From Roseiarcus fermentans (GTDB lineage: Bacteria > Pseudomonadota > Alphaproteobacteria > Rhizobiales > Beijerinckiaceae): a DNA stretch of 64,000 nt. Positions 37,884 through 47,499 of this stretch are shown here, piece by piece. Each line of letters starts with the position of its first letter. The first letter of the stretch is position 1. The stretch is taken from assembly GCF_003315135.1 (NCBI RefSeq), contig NZ_QNRK01000001.1, forward strand, positions 7,458 to 71,457. Reading direction: 5' to 3'. Under the pieces are notes generated by a model that worked only from the letters and a program-made list of their open reading frames with translations, had not been told where the DNA came from and made no database searches. Both the position numbers and the translations under genes were made by a program.

Positions 37884-38645
37884 GTGCTTGAGGGCGTCGA
37901 GCCGCTGAGCCGATCCGAGGGAAGTCTCGCCGAAGAACTGGTGCGCCGCATCGAGGCTCTGATCCTCGAGCGGCGAGCCGAGGGCAACACCCGGCTCGGC
38001 TCCAAGGAAGAGTTGCGGCAAACCTTTCAGGTCGCCCACGGGACGATGAACGAGGCCATGCGCGTGCTCGAGACGCGCGGGCTGGTCGAGCTTCGCCGCG
38101 GTCCGCAGGGCGGCGTGTTCGTCGCTCCGCCTTCGATCTTTCTTCGCCTGAGCAACGTCTTTCTCGGCTTCCGCAAGAACTCGGAGTCGATCCAGGACTG
38201 TCTCGCGGTGCGTGATCAACTCGAAGTCCTGACCGCGGTCGAGGCGGCGAAGACCGCCCCCTCGCGGCCCGACGACGTCAAGGAACTCTATCGCCTGTTC
38301 GACAGGATGGCGGAGACCGTCGACGAGCCGCAAGTCACGCTGACGTGGAACTGGGAGCTGCATCGCTGCATCTCGCGCATGGGCGCAAACAAGATTCTGT
38401 CGGGGATCTATCTCACCCTGCTCGACTACATCGAGCAGGAACTCGACGAAGTCGCGGCGGTCCCTTCGCCGGGACGATCGCAGCGCATCCTGAAAATGCA
38501 CCGCGACATCATCGACGCGATCGCCTCCGGGGATGTCGAGCGGACCGCCGCCGCCACGCGCTACCACCCGCTGCCGCCGGAAGAGGGATCCCCGGCCGAG
38601 CCCGGACCCAGCAAACGCTACGACCGCAAGGCGCGCGAGCCATGA
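37884..38645 (+). CDS. GntR family regulator, FCD type
   Basis: The 253-residue regulator has an N-terminal winged helix (about 12-80, with LGSKEELRQTFQVAHGTMNEAMRVLETRG) and an all-helical C-terminal FCD ligand domain. It starts at GTG 37884 behind AGGGAGG. Its stop overlaps the start of the ABC ATPase gene (ATGA), so it heads the operon and most likely represses it until the sugar ligand binds. Confidence 0.9.
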   Translation: MLEGVEPLSRSEGSLAEELVRRIEALILERRAEGNTRLGSKEELRQTFQVAHGTMNEAMRVLETRGLVELRRGPQGGVFVAPPSIFLRLSNVFLGFRKNSESIQDCLAVRDQLEVLTAVEAAKTAPSRPDDVKELYRLFDRMAETVDEPQVTLTWNWELHRCISRMGANKILSGIYLTLLDYIEQELDEVAAVPSPGRSQRILKMHRDIIDAIASGDVERTAAATRYHPLPPEEGSPAEPGPSKRYDRKAREP

Positions 38646-40186
38646 ACGCGGCTTCCCCTCCCGACTCGACCGTCCTGCGCGTCACCGGCTGCGTGAAGCA
38701 CTTCGGCGGGGTGCGCGCGCTGCGCGGCGTCGACTTCAGCGTCGCCGCCGGCGAGATCCACGCGCTCCTCGGCGCCAACGGCGCCGGCAAGTCGACGCTG
38801 ATCAAGGTCCTCGCGCACGTCCACAAGCCCGACGCCGGAGAGGTCACGCTGCGCGGGGCGCCGCTGACGGAGGCGATGCTCGGCACGCGCCTCTCCTTCG
38901 TCCATCAGGATCTCGGCCTGATCGACACGATGACGGTCGGCGAGAACATGGCGATGGCTTACGGCTATCCGCGGCGCGCAGGCCTGATCGACTGGCGCGC
39001 GGTGAACGCGATGGCCGGATCGGCCCTGCACAAACTCGGCGCGCCGCTGCCGCTCGACCGAAACGTCGGCGAACTCAGCCAGGCGGAAAAGTCGATCGTC
39101 GCGATCGCCCGCGCTCTGACGCGCGACATCGACGTCCTCGTGCTCGACGAACCTACCGCCAGCCTGCCGGAAGCCGACGTCGAACGCCTGTTTTCCGCCG
39201 TGCGCGCGCTCAGCGCCCGCGGCGTCGGCATCGTCTATGTCAGCCACCGGCTCGACGAAGTGTTCCGGCTGGCGGACGCGGCCACGGTGCTTCGCGACGG
39301 CCGGGTCGTCGCGACCTACCGGCCCCTCGACGCCTCGCCCGAACAACTCGTGGCGGACATCGTCGGCAAGACGCCGGCCCGTCGGACCGGCGCGCAGCGT
39401 GCGAGGAGCCGCGCGGGCGCCGTGATGGAAGTGTCGGACCTCGCCGTCGACCACATCGGGCCGATCACCTTCGACGTGGCGCCGGGCGAGATCGTCGGCC
39501 TTGCGGGGCTTCGCGGCCAGGGTCACGAGGCGGTCGGGCGGGCGATCGGCGGGGTCGCCCCAGCCTCGGCCGGCGAGATCCGCATCGCCGGGATCGCCCG
39601 GCGCTTCCGGAACCCCGGCGACGCGATCGCCGCCGGAGTCGGCTTCGCCTCCAGCAAGCGGGCCGAGGAAGGGCTCGCGACCGCCCTGACCGTTCGCGAA
39701 AACCTGTTCCTCAATCCGTTCAACTTCGGCCGCCGCGCCCTCTCGCTGCGCACCGCGGCGCGCGAAAGCGTCGAGGCCGCGGCGATCCTCGATCGTCTCG
39801 ACGTTCGCCCCCGCGAACCCGACCGCGACGTCGCGACGCTGAGCGGCGGCAACCAGCAGAAGGTGGTGCTCGCGCGCCTGGCCGGGCAGAACTATCGCGT
39901 GCTCGTGCTCGAAGAGCCGACGACGGGCGTCGATGTCGGCGCCAAGGCGGAGATCTACCGGATCCTCGCCGAAGGCGCCGCCAGGGGCGCCGCCTGCGTC
40001 GTGATCTCGTCCGATCTCGATGAGCTGGCGCAGATCTGCGATCGCGTGCTCGCATTCAGCGGCGGCCGGATCGTCGCCGAGATCGCGCGCGACGATCTGA
40101 CCGTCGAAACGCTCACCCACGAAATCAGCGGCGCCGGATCGCACACCAAGGCGACGGCGCGGACCAACGCCGCGGACGTCCGATGA
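38642..40186 (+). CDS. Ribose-type sugar ABC transporter ATPase (double ABC domain)
   Basis: The 514-residue ATPase with two ABC domains is of the RbsA/XylG type. The first domain has Walker A GANGAGKST and a degenerate signature LSQAEKS. The second has the usual degenerate Walker A (GLRGQGHE) with an intact LSGGNQQK signature, a division of labour normal in the family. It overlaps both neighbouring genes by four bases. The imported sugar is unknown. Confidence 0.92.
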   Translation: MNAASPPDSTVLRVTGCVKHFGGVRALRGVDFSVAAGEIHALLGANGAGKSTLIKVLAHVHKPDAGEVTLRGAPLTEAMLGTRLSFVHQDLGLIDTMTVGENMAMAYGYPRRAGLIDWRAVNAMAGSALHKLGAPLPLDRNVGELSQAEKSIVAIARALTRDIDVLVLDEPTASLPEADVERLFSAVRALSARGVGIVYVSHRLDEVFRLADAATVLRDGRVVATYRPLDASPEQLVADIVGKTPARRTGAQRARSRAGAVMEVSDLAVDHIGPITFDVAPGEIVGLAGLRGQGHEAVGRAIGGVAPASAGEIRIAGIARRFRNPGDAIAAGVGFASSKRAEEGLATALTVRENLFLNPFNFGRRALSLRTAARESVEAAAILDRLDVRPREPDRDVATLSGGNQQKVVLARLAGQNYRVLVLEEPTTGVDVGAKAEIYRILAEGAARGAACVVISSDLDELAQICDRVLAFSGGRIVAEIARDDLTVETLTHEISGAGSHTKATARTNAADVR

Positions 40187-41277
40187 CGCCGCGTTCCAAC
40201 CCGAACGGCGCGAGCGCCAAGGGAGGCGAAAGCATGAGCGTGGCCGATCCCAAGGCGTCCCCGGGGGCCAGTGCGGCGAATCTTGCAACGGTTTCGGCCG
40301 GGAAGCGCACGGTCGGGCAGGCGCTGCTGCACATCGTTTCCAATCACGGCCTGTTCCTGCTCGCGATCCTGTTCGTGATCGCCTACGCGATCCTGCTTCC
40401 CGACACCTTTCTGACCAAGCAGACGTTCCGCGCCATCATGGCCGCCAGCGTGATCGTCTCGTTTCTGAGTCTGTCCGAGATGATCGTCGTCGCCTCGAAC
40501 AATTACGATCTCTCGATCGCCTACAATCTTGGCCTCAGCCATATCATCGTCATGGGGTTGCTGACCCGCACCGAGATTCCCTGGTACGCCGTGGTCGCAA
40601 TCGTGATCGCGATGGGCGCGCTGATCGGGCTGATCAACGGCCTGCTGGTCGAATACGCGAAGATCGACTCGTTCATCGCGACCCTCGGCGTCGGCACGAT
40701 CCTTTACGGCCTCGGCGCCTGGTACACCAACGGCGCGCAACTGGTCGGCGACCTGCCGCCGATGTTCACCGGCATCAACGACACGACGATCTTCAATGTC
40801 CCGCTGCCGGCGATCCTGGTCGCGATCCTGGTCGTCGCGCTCTGGGTCGTGTTCGAGTTCCTGCCGATCGGGCGCCAGATCTACGCAATCGGCGGCAACC
40901 GCAAGGCGGCGGAACTGACCGGCGTTCCGGCTCGGCGCATCGTGATCGCCGTGTTCGTCGTCAGCGGAGCGATCGTCGGGTTCGCCGGCGTGGTCCTGGC
41001 GGCGCGCCTGCGCGTCGGTCAGACCGCGGTCGGACCGGAGTTCCTGCTGCCGGCGTTCGTCGGCGCGCTGCTCGGCTCCACCACCATCCGGCCCGGACGG
41101 GTCAACGCGCTCGGCACGATGGTCGCGGTCCTGGTCCTGGCGATCGGGATCGCGGGTCTTCAGCAACTCGGCGGCGGCTTCTACGTCGAGCCGATCTTCC
41201 AGGGCGCGAGCCTCATCCTGTCCGTCGGACTCGCCGGTTACGCCGCGCGCCGACGGCGCGAGGGACGAAGCGCCTGA
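40183..41277 (+). CDS. Ribose-type sugar ABC transporter permease
   Basis: The 364-residue membrane permease is of the RbsC/XylH family, with about nine hydrophobic helices, the SNNYDLSIAYNLGLSH region and IYAIGGNRKAAELTGVP loop that contacts the ATPase. It overlaps the ATPase stop by four bases. Met18 at 40234 has a better ribosome site (GGGAGG) and shortens an unusually long N-terminus, so it may be the true start. Confidence 0.9.
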   Translation: MTPRSNPNGASAKGGESMSVADPKASPGASAANLATVSAGKRTVGQALLHIVSNHGLFLLAILFVIAYAILLPDTFLTKQTFRAIMAASVIVSFLSLSEMIVVASNNYDLSIAYNLGLSHIIVMGLLTRTEIPWYAVVAIVIAMGALIGLINGLLVEYAKIDSFIATLGVGTILYGLGAWYTNGAQLVGDLPPMFTGINDTTIFNVPLPAILVAILVVALWVVFEFLPIGRQIYAIGGNRKAAELTGVPARRIVIAVFVVSGAIVGFAGVVLAARLRVGQTAVGPEFLLPAFVGALLGSTTIRPGRVNALGTMVAVLVLAIGIAGLQQLGGGFYVEPIFQGASLILSVGLAGYAARRRREGRSA

Positions 41278-41350
41278 TCCGTCGCGGGATGCGGGATGCA
41301 CGGCCCGTCGCGTCTTCAAGTCGTGCCAATCAAAGGACCGGGAGGAAACG

Positions 41351-42460
41351 ATGAATGAGTTGAAGATGGCGCTGCTCGGCGGCGCGGCGCTGCTCGCCGC
41401 AGCGTCGGCTGTGCCGGCGTCGGCGGAAAGCCTCGACCAGATCAAGGCGGAATCCAACGCCGCGACCGCGCCGGTGACGCAATGGGACGGCCCGACGACC
41501 GGGCCGAAGGCGGACAAGAACAAGTTCGTCGTCTTCCTCGCCGACACCCAGACCAACGCCGGCTCCTCCGGCAGCGCCGAGGGCGCGCGGGAAGCGGCCG
41601 CCGCGCTCGGCTGGAAGTTCCAGGTGATGGACGGTCAGAACACGCCGACCGGAGAATCCGCGATCTTCGAGCAGGCGATCGCCCTGAAGCCCCACGGCCT
41701 GATCGTCGGCAGTTACAATTCCAAGGCCTTCAAGGATCTGTTCAAGCGCGCGGGCGAGGCCGGCATCAAGATCGTGACCTGGCACGGCGCGGCGGCCCCG
41801 GGGCCGATCGACGGCATTCCGGAAGTGTTCTGGAACCTTTCGACCGATCCCTACGCGATCGCCAACACGGCGGCGAAATACGCGGTCGCGCACAGCGACG
41901 GCAAGGCCAACGCGGTCATCCTCACCGACATGCAGTATCCGATCGTGGTGACCAAGACGCGCGGCCAGGAGGACGGGATCAAGGCCTGCGACACCTGCAA
42001 GGTGCTGTCGATCGAGAATGCGCCCTACACCGAGATTTCGCAACGCATGCCCTCCCTCACCAGCGCGCTTCTGCAGCGCTACGGCGACAAGCTCGGCTAC
42101 ATACTCGCCTTCAACGACCTGTACTTCGACTTTGCGGCGCCGACGCTGCGCGCCAACGGCGTTCCGCCGGATGGCGCTCCGCATCTCATCTCCGCCGGCG
42201 ACGGCAGCGTTTCGGCTTACGACCGCATCCGCAAGGGGGACTACCAGATCGGCACCGTGCCGGAGCCGTTGCATCTTCACGGCTGGCAGGCGATCGACGA
42301 ACTCAACCGCGCCTTCCACGGCGAAGGCCCGAGCGGCTACGTCACCAAGGTCCATCTGGTGACCAAGGACAACATCAACGCCGACGGCGGCGACAAGAAC
42401 AGCTTCGACCCCGGCAACGGCTATCGCGACCAGTACAAGAAGATCTGGGGCGTCCAGTAG
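41351..42460 (+). CDS. Sugar ABC transporter periplasmic binding protein
   Basis: The 369-residue protein has a signal peptide (ending ASAES near residue 26) and a ribose-binding type fold (VVFLADTQTNAGSSGSAEGAREAA onwards). It completes the importer with the two upstream genes. The ligand is unknown. GGGAGG lies seven bases before ATG 41351. Confidence 0.9.
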   Translation: MNELKMALLGGAALLAAASAVPASAESLDQIKAESNAATAPVTQWDGPTTGPKADKNKFVVFLADTQTNAGSSGSAEGAREAAAALGWKFQVMDGQNTPTGESAIFEQAIALKPHGLIVGSYNSKAFKDLFKRAGEAGIKIVTWHGAAAPGPIDGIPEVFWNLSTDPYAIANTAAKYAVAHSDGKANAVILTDMQYPIVVTKTRGQEDGIKACDTCKVLSIENAPYTEISQRMPSLTSALLQRYGDKLGYILAFNDLYFDFAAPTLRANGVPPDGAPHLISAGDGSVSAYDRIRKGDYQIGTVPEPLHLHGWQAIDELNRAFHGEGPSGYVTKVHLVTKDNINADGGDKNSFDPGNGYRDQYKKIWGVQ

Positions 42461-42535
42461 CCTTCGCCTTGCGCCGGCGGTGACGAACCGCCGGCCGCCT
42501 TCCCGCGCCAACCCCCGTTTCCGCAGGCCCAATCC

Positions 42536-43534
42536 ATGACACGAGCCAAAGTCTTCGCGTTCGAGCGCAACGATCCGAGCGAGGAATCGCTGCATTGGCT
42601 GAGGGATCGCGGGGTCGAAGTCGCGCTCGGAAAGCCGATGTGGGAAAAGGGTTTCAAACGCTTCAGCGACGACGAGATCATCGCGGCCGCGCAAGGTTTC
42701 GACGGCGTCATCGGCGCGAGCGGCGCGAATTTCAACCGGCGCGTGATCGACGCCCTGCCGCGCCTCAAGTATATCGCCAAGTTCGGCGTCGGCGTCGACA
42801 GCATCGACGTTCCCTACGCGACCGAGAAGGGAATTCTCGTCGCCAACACGCCGGTCGACAGCCAGGCGGCGCCGGTCAGCGAACACGCCATCGCGATGAT
42901 GCTGGCGCTGCGCAAGCGCCTGACGCAGTGGACGCCCGCCTTCATGGCCGCGGGCGGTTGGCGCGCCGACATCTTCTGCGACGTCATCGCCGGCTCGACC
43001 GTCGGCATCGTCGGGCTCGGGCGGATCGGCGCGGGCGTGGCGAGGCGGCTCGTCGCGTGGGAGGTCACGCTGCTCGCCTACGATCCGTTCCTGAGGCAAG
43101 CGCCGGCGGGCGTCGAGCTCTGCTCGCTCGATCGACTGCTGGCGGAATCCGACGTCGTCACGCTGCACGCGGCGCCGACGCCGGAGAACCGACATCTGAT
43201 CGACGCGGCGGCGCTGGCGCGCATGAAGCGCGACGCCATTCTGATCAACACGGGCCGAGCCTGGCTGGTCGATTACCCGGCGCTCCGGGCGGCGCTGGTC
43301 GAGGGGCGAATCGGCGGGGCCGGGCTCGACGTCTTCGAGACGGAGCCGCCCGACCCCGCCGACGTGCTGTTCACGCTGAACAATGTCGTCGTGTCTCCGC
43401 ATTCGGCGACGTGGAGCCTGAGCGGCGTGATGAAAGTCGGCTGGTGCGCGGCGCGCAACATGTGGGCGATGATCAGCGGCGAAGGCGAGGCGGCGATCGT
43501 CAATCCGGACGCGCGAAACAACGCGAAGATCTGA
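42536..43534 (+). CDS. D-isomer 2-hydroxyacid dehydrogenase (SerA-like)
   Basis: The 332-residue NAD-dependent dehydrogenase has the nucleotide motif GLGRIGAG, the catalytic arginine near NTGRAWLVD, a glutamate in FETEPPD, and the histidine in SPHSATWS. It probably oxidises or reduces a sugar-derived 2-hydroxy acid brought in by the linked transporter, rather than phosphoglycerate. Cluster B holds a second family member (54440). Confidence 0.88.
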   Translation: MTRAKVFAFERNDPSEESLHWLRDRGVEVALGKPMWEKGFKRFSDDEIIAAAQGFDGVIGASGANFNRRVIDALPRLKYIAKFGVGVDSIDVPYATEKGILVANTPVDSQAAPVSEHAIAMMLALRKRLTQWTPAFMAAGGWRADIFCDVIAGSTVGIVGLGRIGAGVARRLVAWEVTLLAYDPFLRQAPAGVELCSLDRLLAESDVVTLHAAPTPENRHLIDAAALARMKRDAILINTGRAWLVDYPALRAALVEGRIGGAGLDVFETEPPDPADVLFTLNNVVVSPHSATWSLSGVMKVGWCAARNMWAMISGEGEAAIVNPDARNNAKI

Positions 43535-43557
43535 ACACGAGCACTCAGGAGGGCGAC

Positions 43558-44799
43558 ATGGCCGACTATCTGGTCGCGGAAAGCGCGCGCAACGTCAAAT
43601 ATCTCGGACAGACCGACCAGGGCGGCCGGCCCGACGGCTGCCAGGTGATGGTCTCCAAGGGCTACGCCTACGTCTGCAACGGTTTCTCCGCCGGCCTGAC
43701 CGTCATCGACGTCAACAATCCGCGCGATCCGAAGCCGATCGCCTTCCTGCCGTGCCATCCGAACTCGTGGTCGATCCACTGCCAGACGCATGGCGACCTG
43801 ATGCTGGTGGTCGAGGAGTTCAACTTCTACAAGGTCTACGACAACGAGGAGAGCTACTACGGCGGCTCGATCTCGGGGGTCCACAGCTCGCGGTTCGGCA
43901 AGCGAGGCGAGGACTATTCGGCAGGCCTGCGGGTCTACGACATCTCGGACCGCGCTCATCCGCGCGCCATCGGCTTCATGGACGTCGAAGGCCTCGGCCT
44001 GCATCGGGTCTGGTGGGTCGGCGACCGGTACGCCTACGCCTCCGCCTTCCTCGACGGCTACACCGACCACGTCTTCATCGTCATCGACATGGCCGACCCG
44101 ACGAAGCCCGTCGAGGTCGGCCGCTGGTGGCTGCCCGGCATGTGGGCCGCCGGAGGCGAGACCGCCAACTTCGACGGCCGCGTCGCCCTGCACCACGCCG
44201 TGATCGCCGACGACGTCGCCTACGGCTCGTGGCGCGACGGCGGGCTGACGCTGCTCGACGTCAAGGACAAGACGAAGCCGAAGCTGATCTCCCACCGCAA
44301 CTGGCGCCCGCCGTTCGCCGGCGGCACGCACAGCGCCCTGCCGCTGCACGATCGCAACCTCGTCATCGTCGCCGACGAGGCGGTGCGCAACATCGACGTC
44401 GAACCGCTGAAATACACCTGGGTGATCGACATCCGCGCGCCCGAGAACCCGGTCACGATCGCCACGATGCCGACCCCGAGCGACCAGGACTACTTCAGGA
44501 AGCCGGGCCACTTCGGGCCGCACAACCTGTGGGAGAACCGCCCGGAGGGCTATCAGAGTTCGCGCTACGTGTTCGCGACCTACCAGAACGCCGGGCTGCG
44601 CATTTTCGACATCGAGAACCCGTTCCGGCCCGAGGAGCATGGCTGGTTCGTGCCGCCGCCGCCGCGCAAGCTCGTCGATTTCCGCCCCGACATCGTGCTG
44701 CAACTGCACACGGCCGACGTCTACGTCGAGAAGAACGGGCTCGCCTACATGACCGACTTCAACGCCGGCCTGTCCGTCGTCGAAATCGACGGCGTCTGA
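43558..44799 (+). CDS. LVIVD repeat protein (beta-propeller-like)
   Basis: The 413-residue protein is built from LVIVD-type units: GLTVIDVNNPRDPKPIA, GLRVYDISDRAHPRAIG, VFIVIDMADPTKPVEVG, GLTLLDVKDKTKPKLIS and GLRIFDIENPFRPEEHG. Such repeats form a propeller-like domain often found in surface or secreted proteins, but I see no signal peptide here. It lies within a sugar catabolic operon between a dehydrogenase and a bicupin, so an enzyme role such as lactonase is conceivable but not shown. Confidence 0.85.
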   Translation: MADYLVAESARNVKYLGQTDQGGRPDGCQVMVSKGYAYVCNGFSAGLTVIDVNNPRDPKPIAFLPCHPNSWSIHCQTHGDLMLVVEEFNFYKVYDNEESYYGGSISGVHSSRFGKRGEDYSAGLRVYDISDRAHPRAIGFMDVEGLGLHRVWWVGDRYAYASAFLDGYTDHVFIVIDMADPTKPVEVGRWWLPGMWAAGGETANFDGRVALHHAVIADDVAYGSWRDGGLTLLDVKDKTKPKLISHRNWRPPFAGGTHSALPLHDRNLVIVADEAVRNIDVEPLKYTWVIDIRAPENPVTIATMPTPSDQDYFRKPGHFGPHNLWENRPEGYQSSRYVFATYQNAGLRIFDIENPFRPEEHGWFVPPPPRKLVDFRPDIVLQLHTADVYVEKNGLAYMTDFNAGLSVVEIDGV

Positions 44800-44812
44800 A
44801 GGAGCGCGAGCC

Positions 44813-45733
44813 ATGTACGACAAGTCGGACCCGCGCGCGAGCCTCGTGGCCGCGCCCGTCGCCAAGTCGCCGGTCACGGCCTATGGAGCCGCCGATTACC
44901 TGCGCTTCCACGAAGGCCCGCCGCAGCAGAGCGACGCCCTTCAGCGCACGTGGCTCGGCCGCGGGCAGAACGCCGTCGTCGCCTATTCCGACGTCGAAGC
45001 CGGCGCCGTGTTCGAGCGTCGCGGCCAGGTCGACGAATGGGCGCTGCTGCTGCCCGACCGCGACGGGAAGGCGGAACTCGTCGTGGGCGACGCGACGCAC
45101 GCCCTTCCCGGCGCCTCGCTGACCTTCGTCCCGCCCGGCGACAGCGTGCTGAAGGTCCTACAGGGCGGACGCATCGTCCGGCTGTTCACCACCCGCTCGG
45201 CGGATCTGGCGGACGCCTCCGTCAACGCCGCCGGCTACCGCGAGCCGCGTCCCAACGTGGCGCCGTTCGCGGCGTGGCCGGCGCCGCCGGACGGTTTCAG
45301 GGTTCGCACCTACGGCCTCGACGTTCCCGACGAGCCGGGGCGCTTCGGCCGCATCTGGCGATGCACGACTTTGATGGTCAACATCCTGCCCGTCAGCCGC
45401 GGCCCGCGCGACGTCACCAAACTGTCGCCGCACCATCACGACGATTTCGAGCAATATTCGCTCGTGCTCGAGGGCGTCTTCATCCACCACATGCGCTGGC
45501 CGTGGACGCCGGACATGACGATGTGGCGCAACGACGAGCATGAGTCCTGCGGCACGCCGTCGGTCGCGGTCATCCCGCCGCCGGCGATCCACACCAGCCG
45601 TTCGCTCGACCCGGGCGTCAACCAGCTGGTCGACATTTTCTCGCCGCCGCGCCTCGATTTCTCGCTCAAGCCCGGCTGGGTGCTCAATGCGGCCGACTAT
45701 CCGACGCCGGCCGGCCCGCAGGGAGGCGCCTGA
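44813..45733 (+). CDS. Bicupin protein of unknown function
   Basis: The 306-residue protein has two cupin-like halves. The C-terminal one carries a likely metal site HHHDDFEQYSLVLEG followed by a late histidine in PPAIHTSR. It could be an isomerase or dioxygenase acting on a sugar acid. It lies 13 bases after the LVIVD gene and three bases before the aldolase gene, so the three form one unit. Confidence 0.7.
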   Translation: MYDKSDPRASLVAAPVAKSPVTAYGAADYLRFHEGPPQQSDALQRTWLGRGQNAVVAYSDVEAGAVFERRGQVDEWALLLPDRDGKAELVVGDATHALPGASLTFVPPGDSVLKVLQGGRIVRLFTTRSADLADASVNAAGYREPRPNVAPFAAWPAPPDGFRVRTYGLDVPDEPGRFGRIWRCTTLMVNILPVSRGPRDVTKLSPHHHDDFEQYSLVLEGVFIHHMRWPWTPDMTMWRNDEHESCGTPSVAVIPPPAIHTSRSLDPGVNQLVDIFSPPRLDFSLKPGWVLNAADYPTPAGPQGGA

Positions 45734-45736
45734 GCC

Positions 45737-46513
45737 ATGACGCCCGCTCCCGCAAGCTTTCGCGCCCGGTTCCTGGCCGGCGACCTTCTGCTCGGCGCCT
45801 TCATCAAGACTCCGACGCCCCACGCGACCGAGATTCTCGGCGGCGTCGGGTTCGACTTCGTCGTCATCGACGAAGAGCATGCGCCGTTCGACCGCGTGAC
45901 GATCGACACTGTACTGCTCGCGGCGCGAGCGTCGCAGACCGCGGGCCTCGTCCGGGTCGCCGAGCCCACCCCGGCCAGATTGCTGGCGGCGCTCGACGAC
46001 GGCGCCGCCGGCGTGCTCGCGCCCCACGTCGCCAGCGTCGAAAAGGCGAAGGACGTGGTCGCGGCCTGCCGCTACCGCGGCGGCAAGCGCGGCTTCTCGA
46101 ACTCCCCCCGGGCGGGCGGCTACGGCAAGCTCGGCGTCTGGGACCATGTCGACGCGGCCGACGCTTCCGTCGCCGTGATCGCCATGATCGAGGACCCGGA
46201 GGCGCTCGACGCCATCGACGCGATCGTCGCGGTCGAGGGCCTCGACGGCGTGTTCATCGGCCGGGGCGATCTGACGGTGGCAATGGGGGCGACGGGCCCC
46301 GCCGATCCCAGAGTGCGCGCCGCCGCGCAGACCATCACCGCCGCGGCGCGGACCGCGGGGAAGCCCGTCTGCATCATGGTCGCCGACGCGAAGGAGGCGC
46401 AGGACTGGCGCGCGCTCGGCGCCAGCGCCTTCATCGTCGGCTCTGACCAGGGCTTCCTGCGACAGTCGGCGCTTCGGACCCGAACCGAATTTTCCGCCCT
46501 GCCGGCGCGCTGA
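45737..46513 (+). CDS. HpcH/HpaI family aldolase
   Basis: The 258-residue class II aldolase is of the HpcH/HpaI type that splits 2-keto-3-deoxy sugar acids into pyruvate and an aldehyde. Visible landmarks are FDFVVIDEEHAPFD, GVLAPHVASVEKA and FIGRGDLTVAMG. It is the last gene of cluster A, which fits an ending of the pathway at pyruvate plus a small aldehyde. The exact substrate is unknown. Confidence 0.88.
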   Translation: MTPAPASFRARFLAGDLLLGAFIKTPTPHATEILGGVGFDFVVIDEEHAPFDRVTIDTVLLAARASQTAGLVRVAEPTPARLLAALDDGAAGVLAPHVASVEKAKDVVAACRYRGGKRGFSNSPRAGGYGKLGVWDHVDAADASVAVIAMIEDPEALDAIDAIVAVEGLDGVFIGRGDLTVAMGATGPADPRVRAAAQTITAAARTAGKPVCIMVADAKEAQDWRALGASAFIVGSDQGFLRQSALRTRTEFSALPAR

Positions 46514-46650
46514 TCGCGAGCCTCGGCGTTCGTCGCGGCGCGCGGCTTCGGCCGCGCCTCGCATGCGGAGCGAGCGGAAGGCTACGTCGTCGCCGGCTCC
46601 ACCGGCGCGCCCGCGCTCCCAGGGCGTCCCGCTCGTCGGAGATCACGCCC

Positions 46651-47302
46651 CTACCCGGCGAAAAGGTCGCGCACCCGGGAGATCAGGGCGTCCGGCGGCG
46701 CGAGCGTCGCCCCGGGGGGAAAGGCGAGGTCGCATCGGTCCGGTTCCGGCCACGCGAGCACGGTCATGCCGGCAGCCAGCCCGGACGCGACGCCGGGCGG
46801 GCTGTCCTCGATCACGAGACATTCGCCCGGCGGAATCCGAAGCCGCTCGGCGGCGCGCAGGTAGGGCTCCGGATCGGGCTTGCCGCGGTCGACGTCATCT
46901 CGCGAAACGGTGATCAAGTCCGCCTCGAACAGTCCGACCGCCCGAAGGTTGGCGTCGAGAAGGGCGCGCGCAGAATTCGAAACCAGCGCCTGAGGCGTCC
47001 GTCGCCGGCTCAGCCAGTCGAAGGCGGCCGCGGCGCCCGGGCGCATCTTCAGGTCCTTCGCTCGCGCGAGGTAGGCGCGGGACTTCGCGGCGACGAATTC
47101 ATCATAGTCCGGCAATCGTGCAAAGCGACCCCGAACACGAGCGAACGTGTCGGCCATGGCGAGGCCGATCAATTCCCGCTGGAGGTCGTCGGGCGCCTCG
47201 ATCCCCCAGCCTCTCAGGGCGTCGACGAGCGCCCGGTGGTGGACCTGCTCGCTGTCCACCAGCGTCCCATCGACTATCCCAAAGCGCGGCCCTGATCGGC
47301 AT
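46651..47302 (-). pseudogene. HAD-superfamily phosphatase with a +1 frameshift
   Basis: Reading from ATG 47302 gives MPIRAALWD, the start of a HAD hydrolase up to its nucleophile aspartate. The next residues DGTLVDSEQVHH continue only in a frame shifted by one base. Removing the A in GGGATAGTCGAT restores ALWDVDGTLVDSE. The rest (to 46651) is a normal phosphoglycolate phosphatase or beta-phosphoglucomutase-like body with SNSARALL, GKPDPEPYL and EDSPPGV. It may be a pseudogene, a sequencing error or a frameshifted gene. Confidence 0.8.
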
Positions 47303-47438
47303 AGCCTCCGCGTGTCTCCTCGAACCTGACTGGCGCCCGCCGCAAGCCGCCCGCGATCGGGCGATCGCCGGCCTGGGCTCGCCTGTCTTCGATCGCCGGG
47401 CCCGGGAGGGGCCCACGGGACAGGGCGGAGGGTGGCAG

Positions 47439-47470
47439 TTGAAAATATGTTTCTCTCTTGATATTGTCAA
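47439..47470 (+). promoter_or_regulatory. Promoter of the ThDP enzyme gene
   Basis: TTGAAA (47439-47444), a 17-base spacer and TATTGT (47462-47467) lie 33 bases before the ATG. The -10 overlaps the palindrome TTGA-TATTG-TCAA (47458-47470), a possible operator. The core TTGTCAA recurs in the divergent promoter at about 61998. Confidence 0.55.
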
Positions 47471-47499
47471 AAAAAATTCCTTACCAGCGAGGCTTTGCA

